A stretch of DNA of 34,400 nucleotides from Deltaproteobacteria bacterium (GCA_031273455.1 JAISRZ010000035.1:1-34400), one strand, 5' to 3'. Positions 26,144-34,354 are shown, counted from the stretch's first letter. Notes: generated from the sequence alone by a model not told the origin. A program made the numbers and translations.

Positions 26144-27112
26144 ATGGAGACCCCCCCTGTGGAGACTTCCCCTAGGGAGACCTCCCCTATAGAGACCTCC
26201 TTAGAGCCGACCGTTAAAGGCCCGCCCCCAGCCCTTAAGCGCCCAACCGGGCGGTTAGCCGGGTTATTGGCCGCGGGCCCAGGTCTATTCTGGCTGACCG
26301 CCCTATTGGCCTTGCCTTGCTTATCCCTCGTGGCCATGGCCTTAGCCACCCGCGGCCAATACGGGGAAGTGGTCTGGGCTTTTTCCTTAGAGAACTTAGA
26401 AAGGCTAGTGGGTTACAGCCTTTTTGGCTGGAGCCCGGATATTCTGTGGATCTTACTAAGAAGCGTCCTGGTCGCGGCCATCACCACCATTTTGTGCGTG
26501 GCCGTGTCTTACCCTTTAACCTTCCATATGGCCACCCGCTCGAGAAGCGTCCGGGTCTTCTGGCTCATCCTCATCATGGTCCCCTTTTGGACCAACGTGG
26601 TCGTTAGAACTTACGGTTGGCTCTTAATCTTAGGCCCGCAATTGCCCCCGGCCAAACTCGCCGCTTTATTGGGGCTCATCCCCCCGGGCGGGGCCTTATA
26701 CCCGGGCTCCTTCGCCGTATACCTCGGCATGACCACGACCTTTTTGCCCTTTATGGCCTTACCTTTGTACGCCAGCGTGGAAAGGCTCGATTGGGAGACC
26801 TTGGAGGCGGCCCGCGATTTATACGCGAGCTCTTTTCAGGTGTTTTTAAGGGTGATTTTACCCCAGACGAGACCGGGTTTAGCGGTGGGCGTTATCATGA
26901 CCTTTGTCCCGGCCATGGCCATGTTTGTGGTGACCGACATCCTGGGCGGGGCCAAGAACATGCTTATTGGGAACCTTATTCAGCAGCAATTCGGTCAAGC
27001 CAGGGACTGGCCGTTTGGGGCGGCCTTGTCCCTGGCCTTAATGTTTTTGACTTTACTAAGCCTGGCCTTAAGAAAATCTAAAGCCCCCAGCGGGAAGGGG
27101 ACCTTTTTATGA
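26144..27112 (+). CDS. potB: ABC importer permease, PotB-like
   Basis: An inner-membrane subunit of the importer, 322 residues with about six membrane segments after an unusual N-terminus. The EAA loop that contacts the ATPase is seen in LEAARDLYASSFQVFLRVILPQTRPG (about 223-248). The first 25 residues (METPPVETSPRETSPIETSLEP) come from a 15-base tandem repeat and have no counterpart in ordinary PotB proteins. The first membrane helix starts near residue 40. AGGTGA lies about eight bases before ATG. The gene overlaps potC by four bases (ATGA), so the two permeases are coupled. The polyamine substrate is inferred from family and order. Confidence 0.92.
   Translation: METPPVETSPRETSPIETSLEPTVKGPPPALKRPTGRLAGLLAAGPGLFWLTALLALPCLSLVAMALATRGQYGEVVWAFSLENLERLVGYSLFGWSPDILWILLRSVLVAAITTILCVAVSYPLTFHMATRSRSVRVFWLILIMVPFWTNVVVRTYGWLLILGPQLPPAKLAALLGLIPPGGALYPGSFAVYLGMTTTFLPFMALPLYASVERLDWETLEAARDLYASSFQVFLRVILPQTRPGLAVGVIMTFVPAMAMFVVTDILGGAKNMLIGNLIQQQFGQARDWPFGAALSLALMFLTLLSLALRKSKAPSGKGTFL
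26147..26206. repeat. Four 15-bp tandem repeats inside potB
   Basis: Four in-frame copies of a 15-base unit resembling GAGACCTCCCCTATA encode the repeated ETSP-type peptides at the start of the permease. Copy-number change would alter the N-terminal length by five residues without shifting the frame. Confidence 0.85.
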
Positions 27113-27906
27113 CGCGCGGTCTTCCCCGGGCCCTAGTGGCTTACAGTTGCTTAATTTTACTGTACTTACCGTGCCTAGCCGTGGCCGCGTTCTCGGTCAA
27201 TAAGGCCCGCTTTGGCCTTAACTGGAAGGGCTTTACCCTTATGTGGTACCAAAAGCTCTTCGAGAACGAGATCATTTTTGAGGCCGCGGTCAATAGTTTA
27301 ATCTTAGCCGCCATTTCCACGGTCATCGCCACGGTCATCGGCACGGCCTTGGCTTTGGGTTTAGAGCGGACGGCCTGGCCCAAAAACGCCTTACGGCTCT
27401 TTGAGACCGTGGTCAACATCCCGGTGGTTATCCCGGACATTATCATGGCCGTGGCTTTGGTCTTCGCTTTTAGTTTTTTAAAGCGGCTTTCCTCGGTTTT
27501 TGAGCTGGGCATGGGGGCTTTAATCATCGCCCACGTCACCTTCCAAATCTCCTTTGTCACCTTGGTGGTGCGCGGGCGCTTAGCCTCCTTAAACCCGGAG
27601 ACCCGGGAGGCGGCCATTGATCTCTTCGCCTCCCGAATCTACCACTTTCGCCGGGTGACCTTTCCCCTCATCTTGCCCGGGGTCATGACCGGGGCCATGT
27701 TGGCCTTCACTTTGTCCTTAGACGACTTTATCATTAGCTTTTTCATTCACGGCCCCGAGTCCGTGACTTTGCCCATTTATATTTTTTCGTCCTTAAAAAG
27801 AGGCCTGACCCCCGAGACTAACGCTTTATCCACGGTTATTTCCTTATTCACCGTGATCTTGGCCTTATTGGCCGAGCGCTTAACCCGGGTCAAAGCTAAT
27901 AGCTAG
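27109..27906 (+). CDS. potC: ABC importer permease, PotC-like
   Basis: The second permease subunit, 265 residues with about six membrane helices. The coupling EAA motif is REAAIDLFASRIYHFRRVTFPLILPGV (about 165-191), followed by LDDFIISFFIHGP, a segment well conserved among PotC proteins. Start ATG overlaps the potB stop by four bases. No PotD-type periplasmic protein follows: the next gene is on the opposite strand. The binding protein must be encoded elsewhere, or the importer has changed use. Confidence 0.93.
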   Translation: MTRGLPRALVAYSCLILLYLPCLAVAAFSVNKARFGLNWKGFTLMWYQKLFENEIIFEAAVNSLILAAISTVIATVIGTALALGLERTAWPKNALRLFETVVNIPVVIPDIIMAVALVFAFSFLKRLSSVFELGMGALIIAHVTFQISFVTLVVRGRLASLNPETREAAIDLFASRIYHFRRVTFPLILPGVMTGAMLAFTLSLDDFIISFFIHGPESVTLPIYIFSSLKRGLTPETNALSTVISLFTVILALLAERLTRVKANS

Positions 27907-27990
27907 CCTCCTCCTCCTTAAGCGATGGTCGCCACTAGCTTGGCCCTAAAACAAAACAAATAATGAAACCCTTAGTTTAACCTCCCTTAG

Positions 27991-28030
27991 CTAGCCTTTA
28001 ACTAGCCTCTAGCCTTTTGGCTAGCCTCTA
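27991..28030. repeat. CTAGCCT repeat cluster
   Basis: Four closely spaced copies of CTAGCCT/TAGCCTCTA lie in the gap between the convergent potC and URO-D genes. GGCTAGCC also forms a short self-complementary core. The cluster may serve as a shared 3' hairpin, but no U-tract is seen. Confidence 0.45.
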
Positions 28031-28049
28031 ACCACCGGGCCAAAAGCCC

Positions 28050-29048
28050 TTAGGCAATCCGGCGGCCTAAACCTAAGCGAATGGCCTCTAACCCCGCTTC
28101 CCGCACCCAATCTAAGCGCGTTAGCTCAATGTCCATGGGGATGGTGCAATCCGCCCCAATGATGTAGCCCGTTGGCCCAGCCTCGCGGATTAAGGAGCGG
28201 GTGAAAGCGTTGATCTCGGCTTTCCCTTTATTGACCAAGATGGAGTCCTGGCCATTGGGAAAACCGCCAATAACGGCTTTGTTTTTAAAAAGAGCCCGGC
28301 CCTCGGCCAAAGAGACGCGCTCCACGCTAACCGCCCAGTTATAGGCCTCGGCTGGGTAATCCACGTACAAAGACAAGTCGTTTTTGACCCCAGCGTAACC
28401 GCAGACATGCAAAATATTGCGGCCCCCCAAATCAGCCGCGGCTTGTAAGATGGCCTTTTCCCCGGGGGCTAAGACCTTACGGCAAAAATCCCGGGAAAAA
28501 TAGCTTTGGTCCGGGTTCTGGACGCTTAAGTAGATCCCATCGACCCCGCCCTCGGTCATGACCTCCTTGGCCAAGCTGATTAACCCTTGGGTCATCCGCT
28601 CCAAGGCCCGGGTGAAGGCTTCGGGCTGGGCCGCGTGAAAGGCCTTTAACCGCTCTAAACCCAGCTTAAACCTTAAGCTGGTGATGGGGCTAAAGATATT
28701 ATAGAAATAAGCCGGCTCCTCCTGGGTGGCTTTAACCCGCCGAGCTAAAGTGGCTTGAGCTTGGATCCAACCATGTTCTGGGCTAAGGGGCGTTATCATG
28801 GCCAAATCTAGGGGTTGATATAACCCTGGGGAGGGGTAAAGGAAAAAACCGTCGCTCATTATCTTGACCATATCCGGCCGAAAAGCCCGGATAAAGGCCT
28901 GATGGCTAGCGAGATTCTTCTCTAGAAGCCTGGGGCTCTCCCGCCAGTCCGCGGTTTCAGCGTCAGGCAAAAAATGGAACCAGAAGCCGATGGGCACTCG
29001 GTTGACTGGTTGGTTATTGAAAGCCTCAAAAATGAGATCACGTCGCAT
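28050..29048 (-). CDS. URO-D family protein, MtaA/cobamide-methyltransferase type
   Basis: A 332-residue single-domain TIM-barrel protein of the uroporphyrinogen decarboxylase superfamily. True HemE begins with different substrate-binding residues. Here the C-terminal half has HVCG (H214, C216) and GADCTIP (C301), the H-x-C...C zinc-ligand pattern of methylcobamide:thiol methyltransferases such as MtaA and CmuA. The most likely role is thus transfer of a methyl group to or from a corrinoid protein or thiol. No corrinoid-binding protein or other methyltransferase gene is beside it, so substrate and partner are unknown. It is monocistronic, convergent with the ABC operon and divergent from the dehydrogenase gene. 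A B12-riboswitch unit 4.4 kb away is consistent with corrinoid use but not proof. Confidence 0.8.
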   Translation of the reverse strand: MRRDLIFEAFNNQPVNRVPIGFWFHFLPDAETADWRESPRLLEKNLASHQAFIRAFRPDMVKIMSDGFFLYPSPGLYQPLDLAMITPLSPEHGWIQAQATLARRVKATQEEPAYFYNIFSPITSLRFKLGLERLKAFHAAQPEAFTRALERMTQGLISLAKEVMTEGGVDGIYLSVQNPDQSYFSRDFCRKVLAPGEKAILQAAADLGGRNILHVCGYAGVKNDLSLYVDYPAEAYNWAVSVERVSLAEGRALFKNKAVIGGFPNGQDSILVNKGKAEINAFTRSLIREAGPTGYIIGADCTIPMDIELTRLDWVREAGLEAIRLGLGRRIA

Positions 29049-29159
29049 ACTATCACTTCCACTAATGAGGTAAACCCCCTAAATAGTTGCCAAATTGGAC
29101 CTTAATAACCTAAGACCTGGCCAGGAAAGCCAGTCAGGGCCTAATCTCTGGATTGGTTA

Positions 29160-29188
29160 TTGCTATCAAGGCCACCCATCTTTATAAT
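29160..29188 (+). promoter_or_regulatory. Promoter of the leuB-like / gmhB / trpB2 cluster
   Basis: TTGCTA (29160-29165), 17 bases, TATAAT (29183-29188) on the plus strand. The start is near 29195, giving a 75-base leader. Its position inside an upstream in-frame extension argues that translation begins at 29270. Confidence 0.7.
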
Positions 29189-29269
29189 AACCAAAAACTT
29201 TATCACCCCCCTCTAGCTAGAAGGCCTCTTCGCGTTCAGCGCGACCAAGGCGACTTGAAAAGGAGCTTC

Positions 29270-30403
29270 ATGATCTACGAGCTGGCCGCGCTCCCAGGCG
29301 ATGGAATCGGGCCGGAAGTCACCACCCAGGCCCGTAAGGTCTTAAACAAGGCCGCCCAAAAACTGGGTTTCACTATAAAATGGCGGGATTTCCCCTTTGG
29401 GGCCGCCTATTATCTGGCCCAAGGCCACGTTTTGCCAAAAGGGGCTTTAGACGACATTGGCTCCTGCCAAGCCCTTTTATTGGGGGCCGTGGGCGACCCC
29501 CGGGTCCCGCCGGGGCCTTTAGAGCGCGAGCTCCTTTTGGCCTTAAGGTTCCATTTTGACCAGTACCTAAATATTAGGCCAGCCAAAAGCTTTCCCAACG
29601 TCCCTTTACCGCGGCCTTTGGGCCCCGGGGAAAAACTGGATATCGTCGTGGTCCGGGAAAACACCGAAGACTTCTATATGGGTCTAGGGGGTTTATTAGG
29701 GCCCCAAAAAACTAACCACGAGATCGCGGCCACCCGGAAGCTTTACCAGTTTAAGGCCTCTTTAACCGCGACCCTTGACCCCGAGCTGAACGGGACTTTT
29801 AGCGTAGGTCTTTTAACCGAGCCAGCCATCCGCCGCATCGCCAAAAAAGCTTATAGCCTAGCCGTGGCCCGGGGGGATAAAATCGTCCACGTGGCCACCA
29901 AAGCCAACGCTTTACCCGACTTCTACGGCTATTGGGACCGGATCACCCGCCAAGAGGCCGAAAACTTTCCCGAGATTAAAGCCATCCATATTAACGTGGA
30001 TAACCTTTGCTACCAGTTGCCCCGGGACCCCAACGGTTTTGGGGTCATCCTTTGCCCCAACCTTTTTGGCGACATTGTGAGCGATCTGGTCTCGGCCCTG
30101 GCGGGGGGCCTGGGGCTCGCCGCCTCAGGTAACTTAGGCGATGGTCTCGCCATGTTTGAGCCGGTCCATGGCTCGGCCCCGGACATCGCCGGGACCGGGA
30201 AAGCCAACCCCTTAGCCGCCATCCTCTCCGGGGCCTTACTTTTGGAGAGCTTAAACTTAAAGGCCGCGGCCAACTTAGTGGAGCGAGCCGTGGTCGGTTA
30301 CTTGGCCGAGGGCCGGAACCTGCCCCGGGAGCTGGGCGGCCCAGCCACGGTCGAGCGGGTGGGCGAACTCGTTTTAGCCCAGATGGATCAGTATGAGCCT
30401 TAA
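29270..30403 (+). CDS. Isopropylmalate/isocitrate dehydrogenase family enzyme
   Basis: A 377-residue NAD(P)-dependent beta-decarboxylating dehydrogenase. Family marks are LPGDGIGPEV (8-17), VVRENTEDFYMG (127-138), catalytic Lys in TKANAL (210-215), the metal-binding aspartates in NLFGDIVSD (264-272), and FEPVHGSAPDIAGTGKANPLA (296-316). 3-isopropylmalate dehydrogenase (leucine synthesis) is most likely, but the substrate loop (NIRPAKSF, 101-108) and DNLCYQL in place of the common D-A-M-Q-L are unusual, and tartrate or isocitrate dehydrogenase are alternatives. No leuC/leuD are present. ATG 29270 has AAGGAG seven bases upstream and lies downstream of the promoter. It overlaps gmhB by 11 bases. 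Confidence 0.88.
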   Translation: MIYELAALPGDGIGPEVTTQARKVLNKAAQKLGFTIKWRDFPFGAAYYLAQGHVLPKGALDDIGSCQALLLGAVGDPRVPPGPLERELLLALRFHFDQYLNIRPAKSFPNVPLPRPLGPGEKLDIVVVRENTEDFYMGLGGLLGPQKTNHEIAATRKLYQFKASLTATLDPELNGTFSVGLLTEPAIRRIAKKAYSLAVARGDKIVHVATKANALPDFYGYWDRITRQEAENFPEIKAIHINVDNLCYQLPRDPNGFGVILCPNLFGDIVSDLVSALAGGLGLAASGNLGDGLAMFEPVHGSAPDIAGTGKANPLAAILSGALLLESLNLKAAANLVERAVVGYLAEGRNLPRELGGPATVERVGELVLAQMDQYEP

Positions 30404-30974
30404 GCCAGCTATCTTCCTCGATCGCGATGGCACTTTAAACGAGGACCGGGGTTACGTCTGGCGCTGGGCCGACTTTTATTGGTTAAAGGGCGTCCCCGAA
30501 GCCTTACTTAAACTCCAAAAAGCCGGGTTTAAGCTCGTGGTCGTCACTAACCAAGCGGGGGTGGCCAAAGGTCTTTACCAAGAGAAAGACGTTTTGGCCC
30601 TCCAGCGCTTAATCGCCGAAGATCTAAAAAAACTGGGCGTCACCTTGGATGGGTATTACTTTTGCCCCCATCGCTCCGGGGAAAGGCCGCCTTGCGCTTG
30701 CCGGAAACCGGCCCCAGGCTTACTTTTAAAGGCCGCCAGTGACTTAGGTTTAGCTCTAAACGCCTCCTACCTAGTGGGCGATAAGATATCGGATATCCAA
30801 GCCGGGTTAGCCGCTGGGGTCCAAACCATTTTGGTCCGCACGGGTTACGGTTTGACCGCGGAGCCGGAAGTCACCCCGAAAACCAAGGTTTTTGACGACT
30901 TACCCAAGGCCGCGGACTATATTCTTTTAAAGGCCCCTAATCTGGACCCCAACCCCAACTTGGACGGTAGCTAA
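30393..30974 (+). CDS. gmhB: D-glycero-D-manno-heptose 1,7-bisphosphate 7-phosphatase
   Basis: Removes the 7-phosphate from heptose 1,7-bisphosphate on the way to ADP-heptose for the LPS inner core. This 193-residue HAD phosphatase has nucleophile Asp10 in FLDRDGT (8-14), VVTNQAG (motif II) and GDKISDI (motif IV). The zinc loop CPHRSGERPPCACRKP (91-106) with ligands C91, H93, C101 and C103 is diagnostic for GmhB as against histidinol phosphatase. It overlaps the preceding dehydrogenase gene by 11 bases, so the two are coupled. Its presence supports an LPS-bearing outer membrane. Confidence 0.92.
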   Translation: MSLKPAIFLDRDGTLNEDRGYVWRWADFYWLKGVPEALLKLQKAGFKLVVVTNQAGVAKGLYQEKDVLALQRLIAEDLKKLGVTLDGYYFCPHRSGERPPCACRKPAPGLLLKAASDLGLALNASYLVGDKISDIQAGLAAGVQTILVRTGYGLTAEPEVTPKTKVFDDLPKAADYILLKAPNLDPNPNLDGS

Positions 30975-30980
30975 CTGGCC

Positions 30981-31001
30981 TTAGGGGCGTTTCGCCCCTA
31001 A
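30981..31001. promoter_or_regulatory. Nine-pair hairpin between gmhB and trpB2
   Basis: TTAGGGGCG (30981-30989) and CGCCCCTAA (30993-31001) are exactly complementary around TTT. No U-tract follows, so it may shape processing or partial termination between the two genes. It lies only 18 bases before the trpB2 start codon. Confidence 0.55.
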
Positions 31002-31019
31002 CGGCTGATAGGAATTTCC

Positions 31020-32309
31020 ATGACCATTGTCGATAACTCCATTACCCTTTCGAAAAGCGAGCTCCCCCAAAAGTGGCGGAATATCCTCCCCCTTTTGCCC
31101 ACGCCTTTAGGCCCGTACCGGGCCCCGGATGGCTCGGACATCCCGCCCGCGGCTTTAGGGGCCATCTTTCCGGCCCAACTGATTGACCAAGAGTTTAGCC
31201 CAAGCGAGTGGGTGGACATCCCGGAGCCGGTTTTGGAAGCCTACGCCAGGTGGCGACCGACCCCTTTGGTGCGGGCCCGGAGTTTGGAGGCGGCCTTAAA
31301 GGTCCGGTCAAAAATTTACTTTAAAAACGAGAGCTTATCGCCCTCGGGTAGCCACAAAAGCAACACCGCTTTGGCCCAAGCCTATTACAACCAAGCCGCT
31401 GGGATCGCCCGCTTAGCCACCGAGACCGGGGCTGGCCAATGGGGCACGGCTTTGTCCATCGCGGCTCGGCATTTTAACTTGGCCATCCGGGTCTATATGG
31501 TTAAGGTTAGCTTGGAGCAGAAACCTTACCGAAAAACCATCATGAGCCTTATGGGGGCCGAGGTCCTCTCCAGCCCCAGCCAACTGACCCAGGCCGGTCG
31601 GGCCGCTCTAGCCCAAGACCCCCAAACCCCGGGGAGCTTAGGCTTGGCCATTAGCGAAGCCGTGGAGGAGGCGGCCAGCCGACCGGACACCAACTACTCG
31701 CTCGGTAGCGTCCTCAACCACGTTTTGCTTCACCAAACGATCATTGGTTTGGAAGTTAAAAAGCAACTGGCCTCCATCGGTCAAAAGCCCGATTATTTAA
31801 TCGCCTGTCATGGCGGCGGCTCCAACTTTGGCGGTCTGGTTTGTCCCTTTGTCCCGGAGGTTCTAGCCGGGGAAAAAATCCAGTTATTGGCCGCTGAGCC
31901 CGCCGCTTGCCCCTCCTTAACCCAAGGGGTTTATGGCTATGACTACGGCGATATGGCTAAACTGACCCCCTTAATGCCCATGTACAGTTTAGGCGCGGAC
32001 TTTGTGCCCCCGGCCATCCACGCTGGCGGGTTACGCTACCATGGGGCCTCGCCCATTGTCAGCGCCCTCATTAAAGACGGTTTAGCTAAAGCCGAGACCG
32101 TTACGGCCATGGAGGCCTTTAACCGGGCTAAGCTATTCGCCAACACTGAGTACCTGGTCCCAGCCCCGGAGTCGAGCCACGCTTTGGCTTTAACCTGCCA
32201 AAAAGCCTTGGACCTGGAAGAGGCCGGAACCCCTGGGGTTTTGGTCTTTGTCCTCTCTGGCCACGGTTTGCTGGATTTAGCGGCTTACGAGGCCGCCCCG
32301 CGACCTTAA
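31020..32309 (+). CDS. trpB2: Tryptophan synthase beta chain, TrpB2 type
   Basis: A PLP enzyme that joins indole and serine to make tryptophan. The 429 residues and the extended N-terminus mark the TrpB2 group rather than the 390-residue TrpB1. The PLP lysine is K113 in SPSGSHKSNTA (107-117). TGAGQWGTAL and the phosphate-binding loop CHGGGSNFGGL are intact. TrpB2 proteins often lack an alpha partner and salvage free indole; no trpA is near here. GGAA lies six bases before the ATG. It follows gmhB by 45 bases, with a hairpin between. Confidence 0.93.
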   Translation: MTIVDNSITLSKSELPQKWRNILPLLPTPLGPYRAPDGSDIPPAALGAIFPAQLIDQEFSPSEWVDIPEPVLEAYARWRPTPLVRARSLEAALKVRSKIYFKNESLSPSGSHKSNTALAQAYYNQAAGIARLATETGAGQWGTALSIAARHFNLAIRVYMVKVSLEQKPYRKTIMSLMGAEVLSSPSQLTQAGRAALAQDPQTPGSLGLAISEAVEEAASRPDTNYSLGSVLNHVLLHQTIIGLEVKKQLASIGQKPDYLIACHGGGSNFGGLVCPFVPEVLAGEKIQLLAAEPAACPSLTQGVYGYDYGDMAKLTPLMPMYSLGADFVPPAIHAGGLRYHGASPIVSALIKDGLAKAETVTAMEAFNRAKLFANTEYLVPAPESSHALALTCQKALDLEEAGTPGVLVFVLSGHGLLDLAAYEAAPRP

Positions 32310-32336
32310 TAGCCCGCGGCTTTAACCGTTCGCTCT

Positions 32337-32966
32337 TTAACGGCCCGACCTTAGGTCTAACCGATAGGCTTGGGCCGTTAACCCCACTGGTCGCCACTGC
32401 CGATCCTCCCAGACGAAGTTTATGTTAAAACCTAAAGCCGCCCGCCCGGAGCGCCACTCCACCCGCACTAGCCAAGGGCTCTCCGGGCCTAAGGTGTCCC
32501 GAAGGGCTTTTTGGGAATTGGCCGGGGCGTTTAAGGGCCGCGACTCGATCACCACTAGCTTCCCCCGGCGGGGAAAGGTCTCCATCAGCTCCCGATAGGG
32601 GTATAAAGACTGATACGCGAGAGCCAATGTTTTAGGGTCGTCATTGGCCCGCCAGCCCGCGGACAAGAGACGATGGAACTGGGTAAAATCGCCGCTCGCC
32701 AAAGCCTCGCCCCAGACGCCCAAGATCTTCTCTAATAGGGGTCGCACCGAAACCTCGGCGATGGGCAAAGGCTCCGCCGGATCCCCAGCCGCGGTCGCGA
32801 CTGGGGCTGGGGTGGCCGGGGCCAGGTTATGGGTCATGGCTGGGCCAGCGGGTTTAAACCAAAATATCTTAAGCCCAATTAGGGCCAGGGCCAAAAAGAT
32901 AATAAAAACCCAGGCTTTGGGTTTTTTTCTCTTTCTAAACCTGATTTGCCGGGTCCTGTCAAACAT
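32337..32966 (-). CDS. Membrane-anchored NTF2-like protein of unknown role
   Basis: A 209-residue protein with a basic cytoplasmic N-terminus (RTRQIRFRKRKKPKA), one membrane helix (about 19-36), a Pro/Ala-rich linker (38-68) and a periplasmic alpha+beta domain (about 70-205). The motifs LGVWGEALASGDFTQFHRLLSAGWR and VWEDRQWRPVGL fit the SnoaL/NTF2-like fold, often in small ligand-binding or cell-envelope proteins. That fold call is by eye. ATG 32966 has no ribosome-binding site, and the promoter places the transcript start almost at the ATG. Its stop lies 28 bases from the convergent trpB2 stop. Confidence 0.7.
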   Translation of the reverse strand: MFDRTRQIRFRKRKKPKAWVFIIFLALALIGLKIFWFKPAGPAMTHNLAPATPAPVATAAGDPAEPLPIAEVSVRPLLEKILGVWGEALASGDFTQFHRLLSAGWRANDDPKTLALAYQSLYPYRELMETFPRRGKLVVIESRPLNAPANSQKALRDTLGPESPWLVRVEWRSGRAALGFNINFVWEDRQWRPVGLTAQAYRLDLRSGR

Positions 32967-32973
32967 AATTGTT

Positions 32974-33003
32974 ATTTTACGCCCTTTTTCTATTTTTTGT
33001 CAA
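32974..33003 (-). promoter_or_regulatory. Promoter of the NTF2-like gene (leaderless)
   Basis: On the minus strand TTGACA (33003-32998), an 18-base spacer and TAAAAT (32979-32974). The predicted start is about 32967, one base before the ATG. Confidence 0.65.
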
Positions 33004-33363
33004 AATGATTTCGCCGATATTAAGTTATCATACGGGCGGCCAAACCAGAAAAAGGATATTGGCGTTAAATTACTGAAATCTAAAGGATTTTTTTGGGACT
33101 AAAGTAGTTTTTTCTGGCCTTTTCGTTTGTTTTAAAAATAAAATAAAAGGATTTTTTTTCGCCTAGACGGCCCAAAGGCTTCCCTATCCGATAACAAGCT
33201 GATATTATTAACTAAATAGTTAATAGCCAAGCTTTATACCTAAAGTTTCTTCTTTTTTCCCGCCCATTAAATGTTATTTTCCAGAACCATTAAGCCCTAA
33301 AATAGCTAACAAGTCAAGCTTTTTAAACTCCCTTTAGAAAGTCGCCCGAACTGTCACCCCGCG

Positions 33364-33426
33364 CCGGGCCTTTTTGACCCATCGGCCCGGGCCTAAAAAT
33401 GGCCTTTTTGGGCCAGCGGCCCTTTT
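33364..33426. repeat. Cluster of three GC-rich hairpins
   Basis: CCGGGCC (33364-33370) pairs with GGCCCGG (33384-33390). GCC-AAAAA pairs with TTTTT-GGC (33391-33413). GGGCC (33410-33414) pairs with GGCCC (33418-33422), followed by TTTT, giving a short plus-strand terminator shape. Such packing of three stems in 65 bases is not explained by a gene. Confidence 0.5.
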
Positions 33427-33961
33427 ATACTTAAACTAGCGACTCGTCAAGTTAAAAAATTAACATATTAAAGTTCGCCACCCGATAATGGCCTACACAT
33501 TAGGTTTTCCCAGATCATAAGCGATAATTAGCAATACGCGAAAGTTTGGCGCGAAGCGGGATTGTTCGCTCTGGTTTTAGCCTATTTCCGCTTAAGGGTT
33601 TATAAGTTTATAAGGTCTTGGGGTAGCTTTTGGCCCGGTCAAAGCGGGGGCCATTTTAACAAAAAAGAGATAAAAATATTCGCTAATATCGCTTAGGGCC
33701 CCGGACGGTTGGCGGACGGACATCAGAGCGGCTAGGGGGACGGAGGATTTTGGGGACTTTTAAAAACCTTTAATAAGCGCGTTTTAAGACTGTCTAAACT
33801 ACTTTTTTTAAATATTTTATATTAATAAGCTATTTTAACTACCAAGATCTTGGATCTTCGACTCTTGGCCCCCGCGGCGGCTTGGCCCTCTAAAGTAATC
33901 GGTGATTCTAATTTTGGCTTCAGCCTGGAAATCCTGTTGGGAAGGTATGGTTTAATTAGCG

Positions 33962-34003
33962 GATAGCGAGTTTTGTCCAAAAAAAGATAGCTTGTTTTGT
34001 CCA
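33962..34003. repeat. 18-bp direct repeat
   Basis: GATAGCGAGTTTTGTCCA (33962-33979) and GATAGCTTGTTTTGTCCA (33986-34003) differ at two bases. The 24-base spacing is close to two helical turns, so protein binding is possible. Confidence 0.7.
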
Positions 34004-34306
34004 TGATTGGCTAATCAGGCTTTAAAGGCGCGGAAAGCTATATTTATGAGGAAGACTAGTAGAAAAAAAATAGACCAAGCCGGGGCTGGGGGGGACGGGC
34101 GCTCTAACGCGACCTGGACGGCGCCTACCCCCAGCGAAGATCTTGTAGACCAGGGACAAAATCTTTCAGCTTTTGGACATATCTGGCCGCCACTCAAAAG
34201 ATAGTCCAAAGGAAAAACTATCGCCAATCTTAAACTAATTTTTTCTTTGGAGTGGAAAAGAGGGGTTTTGGGGGTCTTCCTCCAAAATTATCGCGCGCTC
34301 TTCAAA

Positions 34307-34354
34307 GATTTTATTTTTTGGATTTTATTTTTTGGATTTTATTTTTTGGATTTT
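34307..34354. repeat. 14-bp tandem repeat, three and a half copies
   Basis: Three exact copies of GATTTTATTTTTTG followed by the partial GATTTT. A pure slippage-type repeat in AT-rich spacer near the window end. Confidence 0.9.

Noticed and set aside
29153..29269. Upstream extension of the dehydrogenase reading frame to 29153
   Set aside because: The promoter at 29160-29188 lies inside it, the added residues match no family start, and AAGGAG supports ATG 29270.
34007..34227. Overlapping short frames on both strands near the right end
   Set aside because: They lie on opposite strands of the same bases and neither has a start signal or recognisable sequence.
34307..34354. Tandem repeats considered as a CRISPR array
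   Set aside because: The units are directly adjacent with no spacers, and no cas gene is near.
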